The position numbers and the translations under genes were made by a program. 54,251 bases of DNA. Source: Pyropia haitanensis (Eukaryota > Rhodophyta > Bangiophyceae > Bangiales > Bangiaceae). This document shows, one piece after another, positions 10,796 through 21,409 of the stretch (position 1 is its first letter; the number at the start of each line of letters is the position of its first letter). Below the pieces are notes generated by a model, which did no database searches, was not told where the DNA came from, and saw only the letters and a list, made by a program, of their open reading frames with translations. Where the stretch lies: positions 1-54,251 of the forward strand of contig SDUX01000036.1 in the NCBI GenBank assembly GCA_008729055.1, written 5' to 3'.

Positions 10796-13396
10796 CCCAA
10801 CCCGATCGATCGCATCGCTCGGCCCCAACGACACGATCAAAGCATGTGTCAGCTTGTGATCCCTCCCATGACCAATCAACAGGCGGAACTGAGGTATGTC
10901 CTCATCGGCTTACGGTAACGAAAGGGGTGGATATAAGTGGAGAATGACTGTAAAGGTGGGACCAGGAGATCTGACAAGCTCCTGATGAAGTGTCCAGGCA
11001 GCTTGGATAGATGCCTCTGTGGACCATTTATAATACTGAGTTATCAGTAGAAGCGTTTATCGCCCATCAAGGCACGTCATTCATTCAGCTCTGTTACTTC
11101 TCTCTCTTATGACCACACTGTGGATACTGATGCAACAGTTTACACCAGAAGCACCCACGTGCACACCCTCTTTCCGCCGTGCTCAAGCTCTCACGCATAG
11201 CCCCCCCCCCCCCCGGCGGCAGTCGCCTCGCCACGATCGCCACCACCGCGACCCCCCCCAACCCCACAACGGAGCCGGCAAGCAGCGACGGTGGCACCCG
11301 CCCACTACTTCCCCAGGCACCCCCCCACACGCCGAAGCGCGCTTCCCCAAAACAAGGGCAGTTGATGACGCCTGCCAACCTGTCGCACATGTAACAGATG
11401 CAATCATGCCAAAAAACCGACCAAAGCATCTCAGGTCCCACTCGCAGCCGCGACCCGACAGCCAGTCAGTTGCATAATCAAGAGAGCCTCAGACACGCCC
11501 GCCGCCGCGGCCACGGGCAGCAGCGTCCCGCGGGGCGGCCGCGGCCGGGCCCCCACCCCCCCCCTCCACCAGCGGCGGCCCCCCCTCTGCCCGCCCGCCC
11601 GACCCGTCCGTCGCGCGGCGGCGGCGCCAGCACCGCTTCTCCCCAGACGAGCGGGCCAAGGAGGAGCAGGAGGCAGCAGCAACGCCGGCACCTCCCCACC
11701 CGCCCCTCCCACCCACCCACAGGGACGCCCTACTACCCCCCCCCCCCTCGCCTCCCCCCCCCCCCCCCCCCCGGGCTCAGCTCCTCGCCCCCCCCACCAC
11801 CCCCGCCGCCCCACCAGCAACCCCCCCCAACCCCCCCCCTCCCCAACCCCCTCCCCCACACCCACCACGACCCCCACCCCCCGCCGCCCCGGCGGCCACT
11901 GCTTCCCCCCAAACGCTCGCAGCGCCACGCACCTCCTCCGGGCGACGGCGTAGTACCCCAGCACGCCCCCCACGTGCAGCAGGTACACCAGCGACGACCG
12001 CGCCGCGTCGGGCAACGTTCACGCCACCGCCGCGCGCGGGATGGCGCGGAGCCAGGACCGCATCGCCACCCCGTTGCGGGCGCCGAGCTCCTCCAGGCCC
12101 ACCCGGGCCCCGCTTGTACGCCAGCACGTTGACGCGCACGCGGTGGAGGCACGCCACCGCGCGGGCGGCAAGGCCCGCGTCCACGTCCCAGACAGAGCCG
12201 TCCTGGGCGGTATAGGGGGAGAGCGCTCGCACAAGCTCGTCCAGCACGTCCCGGTCGGGGGCGGGGGCGTGGGGGGGGGGGAAGAGGGGGTCCCCAGCAG
12301 CGGCGCCGTGGGGGGCCAGGCCAGGAGCACACGCGCCGGAGAGGGCCCCGCATGCGGGGGAGGGGGGGGGGGGGCGGCGGCGGCCGCCGCCGCCGCCGCC
12401 GCCGCTGCCACCGCTCAGCGAGGCCGCCGCCACCACCACCCCCACCACCACCCCCGCCCCCCCACCCTCCGCCACCACCCCCACCCGTGGGGGCGGCGGC
12501 GAGAACGCGCACGGGGCGGGCGGCGGCCCAGACGGCGCGGCGGAGGGCGTCGACGACGGGCGCCGCGGCGGCGCCGCCGACGGGCAGCACGCCACCGCCG
12601 CCGGGCGGGCGGGCGGCGGAGGCAGCGGTGGCGGCGGCGGCGGCACCCCCCGGCCGGGGGGGCGCCAGGTAGTCCACCGCCGCCGCCGCCGCGGCGCCGT
12701 CGGGCGGGGCGTCCCGCGGGTAGAGCGCGGAGCGGGTCAGCTCCAGGCGGGCCCCGCGGGGCGCACCCCCCCCCCCTGCCCCCCGACACGCGGCGGCGGC
12801 GGCCGCCACCCGCAGCGCCGCCTTTATCGCCTCCACCGTCTGGCGGGACAGGCGCAGGGCGTCGGCCACTGCCGAAAGCCCCGCCAGCACCAGCCGCCCC
12901 GCCACGGACCCATCGTCGGCGGCGACCTCGGCGGCGCCGCCCAGCACCAGGCCCGCCGCGGCCGACCCGGGAGGGGCCCCGCCCGCGCACGCCGCGCAGG
13001 CGCCGCTGGTGGCCGACGGCGGGCAGCCCGCCGCCCCCGCCGCAACCGCCGCCGCCGCCGCCGCTGCCGCCGCAGCCGAGCCCGGCGGGGGGACGGGGCG
13101 GCGAGGCACCCGCCGCCCCCCGACGGGGCGGGCCCCAACCAAAACGACACCCACCGGAACCGGTGGAGGTCCACCGCCATCACCCGCAGCGGGCGCGGCA
13201 GACCATCCCCCCCCCCCCCCCCCACCCGGCGGCCGCCACCGCCCCGCACGATGCGGCGGGGGCGGCGGCCACAGGTAGTCGCCCATAACCGCGGGGGCGA
13301 CCAGGTGGGCCCACCCCGCCGCCGCCGGCCGCGGGCGGCCGCAGCACAGGGGGGGCGCGGGGCGGCCGGCCGCCACGTCGGGCGCCGCCACCACCG

Positions 13397-14248
13397 TCAC
13401 GACGGTGGTGGTGGTGGCGGCCAGCGACCCGCGGGGGGGGAGGGGGGGGCGTACCCGCCGCCGCCCCAGGCCCCCGCCGCGGGGGGCCCCTTCTCGGCGC
13501 CATCGAGGGGGGAGTAGCCCCCGCGGGCGGAGGCCGCGACCGCGGCAGCGGCGGCGGTGGCGGCGGCGGCGCCCGCCGCCAGTGCCGGCCGCAGCCGCGA
13601 GATGGTGACGGTGCACCCCGGCAGGGCGCCGGCCGGCACGGCGGCGGCGGCGGCGGGCGCAACGGCCGGGTCAAACGCGACCGCCAATGCGAGCGGGGGA
13701 AAGGCCGGGTCCGCCACCACCAGCACCGGCGCCCGCACGGTGCCGAGCCGCCGCAGGAGGGTGCCCGTGATCGACAGCAGCCCGCGGCGGGAAGGAGCAC
13801 CGGGGGGGGCGCGGAGGGGAAAGGGAGAAAACGCGGGGGGGGGGGCGGGCGCCGCCGCCAGCGCGGCCTGCACGGAGCGGCTGGCCGCCGCGGCCGCCGC
13901 GGCCGCCGACCGGTCGCCCCTCCACCCATCGCGGGCGGGCCGGCAGTGGCCGTCGCGGCCGCCGCCAGCGCCTCCGCCGGCACCGCCGGCATCGATGGCG
14001 TGGCCGCCATCCAGGTCGCACCCCCCGCCCTCGTCGTCACTGTCTGTGGCGTTGCAGACGCCGCCGCCGCCGCGGGCACCCCCGCGACCGCCACCACCCC
14101 CACCGCCACCCCCACCAGTCACCCACCCCTCCTCCCCACCCTCCGCCCCTTCCTCCCCAGCGGGCTCCCCCCGGAATGCCGCCGACAGCGCCCGCAGGAC
14201 GGCGGCCAGCCCCTCCCGCTCCTCGAGGGACGCCCCCCCCAAAGCCAC
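13397..14248 (-). CDS. ORF segment inside the CTC1-like candidate
   Basis: A 283-codon frame opened by a GTG. It starts with a helical segment (SLEEREGLAAVLRALSAAF) and an acidic patch (NATDSDDEGGGCDLDGG). A globular island follows (RRGLLSITGTLLRRLGTVRA, then PVLVVADPAFPPLALAVAFD and GCTVTISRLRPAL). The GCTVTISRLRP stretch is beta-like and again compatible with an OB-fold. The tail dissolves into Ala and Gly/Pro tracts. Its neighbours on both sides are in other frames, so it is unlikely to be a separate gene. Confidence 0.35.
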   Translation of the reverse strand: MALGGASLEEREGLAAVLRALSAAFRGEPAGEEGAEGGEEGWVTGGGGGGGGGGRGGARGGGGVCNATDSDDEGGGCDLDGGHAIDAGGAGGGAGGGRDGHCRPARDGWRGDRSAAAAAAAASRSVQAALAAAPAPPPAFSPFPLRAPPGAPSRRGLLSITGTLLRRLGTVRAPVLVVADPAFPPLALAVAFDPAVAPAAAAAVPAGALPGCTVTISRLRPALAAGAAAATAAAAAVAASARGGYSPLDGAEKGPPAAGAWGGGGYAPPSPPAGRWPPPPPPS

Positions 14249-14987
14249 CCCGCGTCGGCGTCCAGCGCCCGCACCCCCACCGCCCCCTCCCCGTCCACCG
14301 AGTGCGCCAGGTGCACCTGCAGGCCGACGGGGCCGCCCGCCGCCGCCGCCGCCGCCGCTGCCGCCGCCGCAGCCGCCGCCGCCTCCTCCTCCTCCTCCTC
14401 TTCCTGCTCTTCATCCGCCTCCTCCTCCTCTGGGTCACCCCCCGCTGCCCCCGCCGCGCCGCCGCCACCGCCGTCACCGCCGCCGCCGCAGGCGCCCGGT
14501 GAGGGCCCCCCCTCCTCCTCCCCCCCCCCACCCCCCGCAGCGCGCCGGCCACCGCCGGGTGGTGCAGGTACGGGGAAGACACCTCGTACAGCCCCCCCAC
14601 GGCCAGCGCGGGCCGCAGCGCCAGCGCGGGGCCCTCAAAGACCAGCCGCACGGGGAGCAGCCAGGGGGCGGCGTCGGCGCCACTGCCACGCCCACCACCA
14701 CCACCACCACCACCACCACCACCGTGGAGCGGGGGCAGCACCCCCCCTACCGCACTGGCGTCCACCCCAGCGGCGGACCAGCCGCCCCCCCCCGGCCCTG
14801 CAAACAGCCACGGCTCCCGCCCGTGGCGGGACGCCACCAGCCGCCCATCCACCACAAAGTGCGGGCTGTCCGTGGCGGGGGGCGCGCCGCCGCCGCCGCC
14901 GGCCGCGGCCGCCCCCACGCCCCCCCCCCCACCCCCGCACCCGCGCCACCGCCTGCGTGGCCGTGCTCGGCGTCTGCGAATGAGCAT
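14037..14987 (-). CDS. ORF segment inside the CTC1-like candidate (beta-rich islands)
   Basis: This segment continues the same gene in another frame. The globular islands are PHFVVDGRLVASRHGREPWL and LPVRLVFEGPALALRPALAV followed by GGLYEVSSPYLHHPAVAG. The alternating hydrophobic pattern and GGLYEV turn suit an OB-fold strand-turn-strand. Between them a (CCA)n run at 14692-14723 adds a disordered stretch. I see no independent start codon. Confidence 0.35.
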   Translation of the reverse strand: MLIRRRRARPRRRWRGCGGGGGGVGAAAAGGGGGAPPATDSPHFVVDGRLVASRHGREPWLFAGPGGGGWSAAGVDASAVGGVLPPLHGGGGGGGGGGGRGSGADAAPWLLPVRLVFEGPALALRPALAVGGLYEVSSPYLHHPAVAGALRGVGGGRRRGGPHRAPAAAAVTAVAAARRGQRGVTQRRRRRMKSRKRRRRRRRRRLRRRQRRRRRRRAAPSACRCTWRTRWTGRGRWGCGRWTPTRGGFGGGVPRGAGGAGRRPAGAVGGIPGGARWGGRGGGWGGGVGDWWGWRWGWWRSRGCPRRRRRLQRHRQ

Positions 14988-15006
14988 GACGCCGCCACCG
15001 CCGCCG

Positions 15007-16227
15007 CTACGGGCGGGTGCACGTGCGAGACGAGGACGACGAGGGCGGGGAGGTCACCGGGGGGCAGGCTGCCGGCGGCGACGGCGGCCGCCGCCGCCCC
15101 GGCTGCCGGCGCCGACGACGGGGTGCCGTCGGTGGCGGCGGCGGCCGACTGGGTCCATGGCGCCTCGGAGGCCTCGAGGGGTGGCAAGGTGGCGGGGTGA
15201 GGGGGGGGGGGCGCCTCTCCCCCCGCGGGGGGGTCACCCAGCGGCAGCGGCGGCGGTGGCGGCGCCGGGGAGGCCACCCGCCACCGCCGCCGCCGCCCAT
15301 GCCGGCGGCGGCGGTGGGCCGCCGCCCGCGGGGGGGGGGGGGGGGGAGCTCAACGCCCGCCACGGCCAGCACGTGCGGCAGGAGGCCCCGGGAGGTACCA
15401 GGCACCCCGAGCAGCGCGTCCACCTCGAGGAGGTCCCCGCGGGCGGCGGCGGCGGCCGCCACCGCCGACGCCGCGCCCTCGGTGCCGCCACGCGGGCCGC
15501 CTCTGTCAGCAGCGGCACTGACGGCGGGGGCGGCCGCGATCCCATCACCACTACCACCACCACCACCACCACCACCCGATGTCGCCGCCGCCGCCGCCGC
15601 CACCGCGGCCACCGCCTGTGCCGCCGCCGCCTCGGCCACCGCCGGTGCCGCCGCCGCCTGGGCTGCCGCCGCCGCCGCCGCCGCCGCCGCCACCTCCTCC
15701 GTGTCCTCGTCCCAGGGCACGATCGAGTCGGTCCCCCCCCTCCCCCCCCCCGATGGGCCCGCCCCCGCCCCCCCCACACGTGCGGGGGCGGGCAACAGCC
15801 ACACGAGGGAGCCGGCGGGCACCCGCCCGCCCCCCCCCCCCCCGTCGCATCCCCCCCCATCCCCACCCAGGGACGCCGGCGTGGGCGGCGGCGGCGGCAG
15901 TGGCGTCGACGGCGGTGGCGGTAGTGGCGTCAACGGCGGTGGCGGTGGCGTCGGCGGCGGCGGCGGCAGGGGCCGCAGGGGTGGCAGGGGCGGCGGGCAC
16001 CCCCGCCCCCCCCCCCCAGCGCCCTCCACCAGCCACGGGCGGAACTTGTCACCGAGGCGGGTATAGACCTCCTCGGCCCAGAGGAGCTCAGCGGGGCGGA
16101 GGGCGCACCACAGCGGCGCCCAGGGGGACGCCCGCTTGACCTCCCGAAAGGACACGGGGAGGGAAGGAGGGGGGAGGGCCACCGCCACTGGCCACGCCGC
16201 CGGAGGCAACGGCGGAAGCGTCCCCAA
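15007..16227 (-). CDS. largest clean ORF segment inside the CTC1-like candidate
   Basis: A 406-codon open segment beginning at a TTG rather than an ATG, so it is probably an internal part of a longer gene. Its first 75 residues look like ordinary globular protein (VSFREVKRASPWAPLWCAL, EEVYTRLGDKFRPWLVEG). After Pro/Gly-rich padding come RVPAGSLVWLLPAP, DSIVPWDEDTEEV and EVDALLGVPGTSRGLLPHVL, islands of normal sequence between homopolymeric Ala, Gly and Pro. Alternation of short globular islands with triplet-repeat inserts is typical of genes in this window. Function follows the parent entry and is equally uncertain. Confidence 0.4.
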   Translation of the reverse strand: MGTLPPLPPAAWPVAVALPPPSLPVSFREVKRASPWAPLWCALRPAELLWAEEVYTRLGDKFRPWLVEGAGGGGRGCPPPLPPLRPLPPPPPTPPPPPLTPLPPPPSTPLPPPPPTPASLGGDGGGCDGGGGGGRVPAGSLVWLLPAPARVGGAGAGPSGGGRGGTDSIVPWDEDTEEVAAAAAAAAAAQAAAAPAVAEAAAAQAVAAVAAAAAATSGGGGGGGGSGDGIAAAPAVSAAADRGGPRGGTEGAASAVAAAAAARGDLLEVDALLGVPGTSRGLLPHVLAVAGVELPPPPPRGRRPTAAAGMGGGGGGGWPPRRRHRRRCRWVTPPRGERRPPPLTPPPCHPSRPPRRHGPSRPPPPPTAPRRRRRQPGRRRPPSPPAACPPVTSPPSSSSSRTCTRP

Positions 16228-17360
16228 AGGTGCCGCCGCCGGCGCCGCCGGCGCCGACGTTACAGCCCGTCCACACAGCCCCCCCCCACCCCGCCCACCC
16301 CCCCCACCCCAGCCCTATCCCCCACACCCCCCCCCCCCGGCAGCGGCGCAAACGTCACGACCCCAACGGACGTACGCGCGCCCTCAAAGAGCCCCGCCAC
16401 CCGCCACCGGCGGCACACCACCACCGCGTGGCGGACGGCCAGCACCGCCCCCGGCCGAAGGGCCCCCCCGCGTGCTCGGGGAGGCCCGCCCAGCCCGCGT
16501 ACGCTGTGGTGTGCAGCAGGAGGCTCCCGTCGAGGGTTTACCGCCCGTGGCCCAGCACCGCCGTCACGGTGCCGTCATAGTGGGATAGGTGGGCGTCACA
16601 AGAGGCGAGTTAGGCGGCAAAGTCGGTCGCGGCGGACGCGGCAGCGGCGGTGGCGGCGGCGGCGGCGGTGGCGGACGCGGAAGCGGCGGCGGGGGCGACG
16701 GGGGCGGGGCCGGACGGCGGCATCGCAGTGGGGGCGGGAGGGGTGGGGATGGGGACGGCGGTGGCCACGGCGGCGGCCGCGGCGGCGGTGGGAGGGGGGA
16801 CGGGCCGGGGGGGGCGGGGACGGGTGGGGGAGCAGAGGTGGCGGCGGCCGCCGCACCCCCGCCGGCGCCACCTCCGGCCGGGGCCGACCCCACGGCGAGG
16901 GCGGGAGCGCCGCTGGTGGCGTCCACGGCGGGGGCGGGGGCGGCCGGGGCGGCCGTGGCGGCGGCCGCCGCCCCCCCCACCCCCGCCGCTGTTGCCGCCG
17001 CCGCCGCCGCGTCCGGGGTGTTGTCCGCCAGGCGGCGGCGCTTGGCCGCCCGCCCCCCCCTGGCGGCACCGCGCACGGCGGGGACCCCCCCCGCGGCGGC
17101 ACGGGTCTGGGCACCCCCCCCCCCCCCCCAGCCCCCCCCCCACCCATTCGCCCGCCCCCGCCCGCGCAGGGAGCCGCGCCAACCGGGACGCGCGGGTGAC
17201 GCGGAGCACCTGCCCGCCCCCTAAGCTGGGCACCACCCCCACCGCCGCAGCAGTCAGGAGGAGGGCGTCGCCGACGGCCACAAAGGGGAGCCACCGCGCC
17301 GCGGGGCGGCTGCCAAAGAAGACGAGCACCACCAGGGGGCCACCCCCATCCCGCCCCGCC

Positions 17361-17424
17361 CCACCACCACCACCACCACCACCACCACCACCACCACCAC
17401 CACCACCACCACCACCACCACCAC
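17361..17424. repeat. (CCA)n microsatellite, about 21 units
   Basis: An uninterrupted CCA run. On the minus strand in the frame of the flanking coding-like sequence it would encode about 20 consecutive valines (GTG). It sits between two coding-like blocks of the CTC1-like candidate, immediately after TLGQSVAAVAVAVAVAAA. Shorter runs of the same triplet lie at 14692-14723, 15551-15577 and 48161-48199. Confidence 0.95.
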
Positions 17425-18399
17425 CCCCACCCCCACCCCCACCGCCGCCGCCACTGCCGCCGCCGCCGCCGCCGCCGCCACCGCCACCGCCACCGCCACC
17501 GCCGCCACCGACTGGCCAAGCGTCAGCGCCGCCACCCCATAATGCACCCGCGTCTCGATGCGGAGGAGATCCACGCGGAGCCGGCCCGCCTCGGCCGCCA
17601 GCACCGCCACAAGCGACTCAAAACAACGCCAGCCGGTCGGCGGCGGCCCCCCCGTGGGCCACCGGCACGCGGGCGGCGAGGGAGGCCGCCTACCGCCCGA
17701 GCTGCTGCACTAGCCGCCGCACCGCCGCCCGCACCACGGGGGGGACGGGCGGAGGGGGGTGCCGACGGGTGCCGAAGCCGCCGCGGCAACCGGCAGGGGG
17801 GCCCCGAGGCCCCCGCCGACCACGTCGGGCACCACGGTGAATGCCGGGGGGGTGGGGGGAGCGGAAGCCGCCACCGCTCCCGCCGTCGGCACCGGCCGCC
17901 GCCACCGCCGCAGTCGCCGCCGCCGCCGCCGCCGCCGTCGCGTCTGGCACCGCCCGCAGCAGCGCTCAGACGGCGGCGAGGTAGAGGTCCGGCCAAGCCG
18001 CGGACCACCGCTCCACCGACAGCAGCGCCCGGGAGAGGAGGCAGGTCATGGCGGCCACCCTCGGAGGGGGGGCGGCGCCCGCGGCGGGGGAGGGCGGGAG
18101 GGACACGACGCCCGTCGGTGCGACGGGCGAGCCCCGACGGGCGCTTCGGGGACCGCGGCGGGGACGGGCCCGACGTCGGGAGCCCTCCGCCCGCCGTCCC
18201 CCCCATCAAGCCGCCAAGCGGGCGCCCCGGGGCGGGTGCTACCGTCGGCGCGGCGGCCGCCAGCGGATCCTCGCCCGGCGGTCCCTCCCCCGCGGCAGCG
18301 GCAAGGTGTACAAGCGGCCACGCCGCCGCCGCGGCGTCGGCGCCGCCACCGCCATAGAGGGGGGGGGTCGGGGAAAATGGGCGGGGGGGGGTGCGTGGG

Positions 18400-20050
18400 A
18401 GGGGCGAGAGGTACGGGCGGGGAAAGGATCGCGGCGCGGAAGGACGGTGGCGACCGATCGGTGTGCCCGCTGCAGCCGATCCGTCCAGCAACTCGGGGAG
18501 TGACGCCAGTTTTAACAAACAGTGCGACTGTCACCCTCCACGTGCAGTGGCGAGAGGACGGCGGCAAGGCCGATCTGATGATCGAGCGCCACACTGGGCC
18601 CAAACTGTGCGCTGATTGGCTGCAAATCTCGAGGTCATAGCAGCCCCTCGTTTGCAAGAAGGGGGAGTTTCCACGACGTGGTCGATCACTGCACCACGCA
18701 TGGGGCCGGGCAGGGTGCAGAGTGCAGATGGGGAGGCAGGCTGGCGGGGTCGTCAGTGCCAGAAACCTCGAAGGGCTTTCTTGGTGCTTCGTGGCAATAA
18801 TCCAGAAGACCTGCCCAGCTCTTTACTAGTCAGCAACAGTTTTGAACGGTTCCTAAAGATCTCTGTAACACCCAGTGTGCGCTGGATCGGAAAAGCAATC
18901 GTCTCAAGGTCTTGAGAAGGGTCATCCGCGTCGGGGAGGAAAAGCAGATCGAAAAGCCTCCACAGTGGAGCTGTAGATCGTTCCAACTGTCTCTTGCCAG
19001 CTTTGGAGGATTCTGAAGCTCCGTCAAGGAAATTTCAAAGTGCTGTGGGCGCGCGGGGCGACCGCAGCCACGTCTCCTCCACCCGGGGGCCCTTCTGCTG
19101 CCACCACCTGTGCCGTCGCCATCACTGCCGCCGCCGCTACGACTGGGGTCGGTAACCCTCCCCCTCCCTTCGTCCCCCCTCCGCTCCTGCCATCTAATCC
19201 GGTTTCGCCTGTGAACGCGCTGCACCCCAATTGCCAGCCTACACGATTCTCCCCGCCTCTCACCGGTCCCACCCTTTTCATCGGCCTGTACGCCCCCCCC
19301 CACCCCCCCCCCCACCCACCACAGACATGTCCATGCGCACACACCCCGCACACCTACGGTGTGCTGCCTGGGCGTCCCGCTCCGGGTGCCACAGTGAGAT
19401 TTTGTAGCACTCGGCCGATGCCAATGGCCGGCACCAAGTGACCCACCCGGGGGTGGCGACAGCAATGGACGGCACTGGCCGTCACTGCGGAGGCGCTCCG
19501 AAGGAAGACTGGTCGCCGCTGCGAGTGCTGGAGGGGGGACCGGAGACTGGGCTGTAGTGGCCGGTCGTGGTCACCTTGCTGCGGAGGTGGGCAGCGGCAC
19601 CCCCCCGCCCCCACAAGCCCGCCACGACAGTCTCGGATAAGAGTGCGGCCGTGTCTGGTAGCGGGCAGACTGCACAGGGGTCGGGGTTGGCGCGCCTCCC
19701 CCTCCTACAATCCCGCCGTGACAACCGGGGCGGGGGGCGCCACCCTCCCCACCCACCCCCTCCCCCTCTCTCGACGCGGCGGCACCCGGCCCCGCCAGGC
19801 ACATCGGCATCGGCGGGCAGTCACGCCCCCCCCCCCCATCGCCGCCCCCACAAGCCAATGCAAAACAGACACAGAGCAGTGAAGAGAGCACACACACTGC
19901 CAGGAAAAGAAAGCAGTAAAAAGCCGTTGGGGCTGCCGCCTCCTCGCCCACAGGCCTCCCCTTCCCCCCCTCAAGAAATAAAGAGAGCGCCCCGCGCCGC
20001 CCACCCCCTCAAGACGGCCGCGGACCGCACGCGCCGTCACCCCCCTCGGT
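18400..20050. other. spacer between the two GC-rich minus-strand genes
   Basis: 18480-19040 is of moderate composition (for example TTTCTAAAGA- and TTGAAAC-like strings), but both strands lack a convincing ORF. 19070-20050 returns to C-rich low complexity, with a plus-strand AATAAA near 19976. Nothing here is assigned. Confidence 0.4.
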
Positions 20051-20079
20051 ATGCGCCCCCCCCCTCCCCCCCCCCCCCT

Positions 20080-21370
20080 CCGCCCCCCCCCCGAAATGTC
20101 CCCAGAGTAGGCACTGAGCACGCGGGATAGAGCGCCGCCAAGCCCCAGCGGCGGGGGCCCACCTCTCCCCCCCTGCACACACACCCCCCCCGCCCCCACC
20201 GCGGCCACTCTCACCCCCTTGCCCCCCCCGCCCCCAAGGTCCACCCCAGGCCGCTCCCCCGTCGCCGCCGACGCCGCTGCCGCCGCCGCCGGGGGCGCGC
20301 CGCCCTCAAACGCACCCCCCCCCACACCGCTATCCGTACCCGCCGCCTCCCTATCGCCCGGGGTGGGGTGCCCCCCATTCGGGGACGCGGCGGCCGTCGT
20401 CCCCGCGGCCCCCCCCGGGGCGCCCCCGGGCGGCTCGGGCACCCCGCCACCCGGCGACGCGCCCCTTGCCGCCACGGGCAGCAGCAGCGCGCCACCCGGG
20501 GCGACCCGAAAGACGCCACTCACGGGGACGGCGGCCACCCCCCCCCCCCCCCCCCACCCTCCCCACCCGCGCTTCCCCCGACCGGGACCGCCACCCGCAC
20601 CTCCCCGCCAACGACGGCGGCCTCGGCCACGGCCGCCGCCTCTGCATCTGCCGCCGATGCGGCCAGTCCCCCCTCCCCTGCCCCACCCCCTCTCCCCCCC
20701 CCCCCCCCCCAGGCGCGCACCCGCACAAACCCCCCCCCCGCCGCGGCCGCCGCGGCGTACGCCGGCACCCGCTCCGTCAGCACCGCATCCAGCAGCCCAT
20801 TGTTCTCCGCCACCCGGGCGGCCACGTAGGCGCGCATCGCCAGGCACACCTCCTTGGTGATGGTCGACACCTGGTCCCGGACGCCGGCGATGACGGCGGC
20901 CGCCTGGGAGAGGAGGAGGTGGCCGACGAGGGCCTTGAGGTGGGAGAGCTCCGCCGCCGTCGCCACCGCCGAGGTGGACGTGGCGGACAGGGCCCCGATG
21001 AGGGCGTCGAGGCGGGCGGCGCACGCGGCGTGGGCGGAAGGGGCGGGGGTGGAGGTGAGGGGGGGGTGGGGGCGGTGGCGGCGGCGGCAGCACCGCCCGC
21101 TGCCGCCGCCGCCGCCGCGGCCGCTGCAGCCGCCGCAGCCGCCGCCGCCTCCCCCGCCACCCGGGCCGACTGGCGGGAGACGGCGGCGGCAGAGGCGGCG
21201 GCGGCAGCAGACCCCCCCCCCGCCGCCGCGCCCACCCCCGCCCGCTCCGCGGCGGCGGCGGCGGCCGCCACCGCCGCCGCCGCCCGCCCCGCCGCGCCAT
21301 CCGCAGTGGCCGCGGCCGCGGCGGATCGGTCAGCAGCCGCCGCCGCCGCGGCTGCCCCGGCCTCGGCACC

Positions 21371-21409
<39 letters not shown>

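Larger units (their letters stand above)
12019..18060 (-). pseudogene. fragmented OB-fold-type gene, candidate CTC1-like CST subunit (broken or mis-sequenced)
   Basis: On the minus strand, coding-like blocks follow one another but switch frame many times. Near 18060-17960 there is MTCLLSRALLSVERWSAAW, then an in-frame TGA. Near 17635-17500 is CFESLVAVLAAEAG. Near 17335-17140 is a beta-rich block with FFGSRPAARWLPFVAVGDAL. Near 16610-16330 is YDGTVTAVLGHG, then a TAA (16540-16538), then a block ending in AVRHAVVVCRRW and TSVGVVTFAPLPG. The last blocks resemble OB-folds of plant-type CTC1 as I remember them; that identification is inference. The chain ends with GARNGVAMRSWLRAIPRAAV and TGA at 12021-12019. 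CTC1 would act at telomeres with STN1 and TEN1. Ala/Gly/Pro tracts pad the gene. Alternatives are an unknown OB-fold protein, or introns that I cannot place. Confidence 0.4.
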
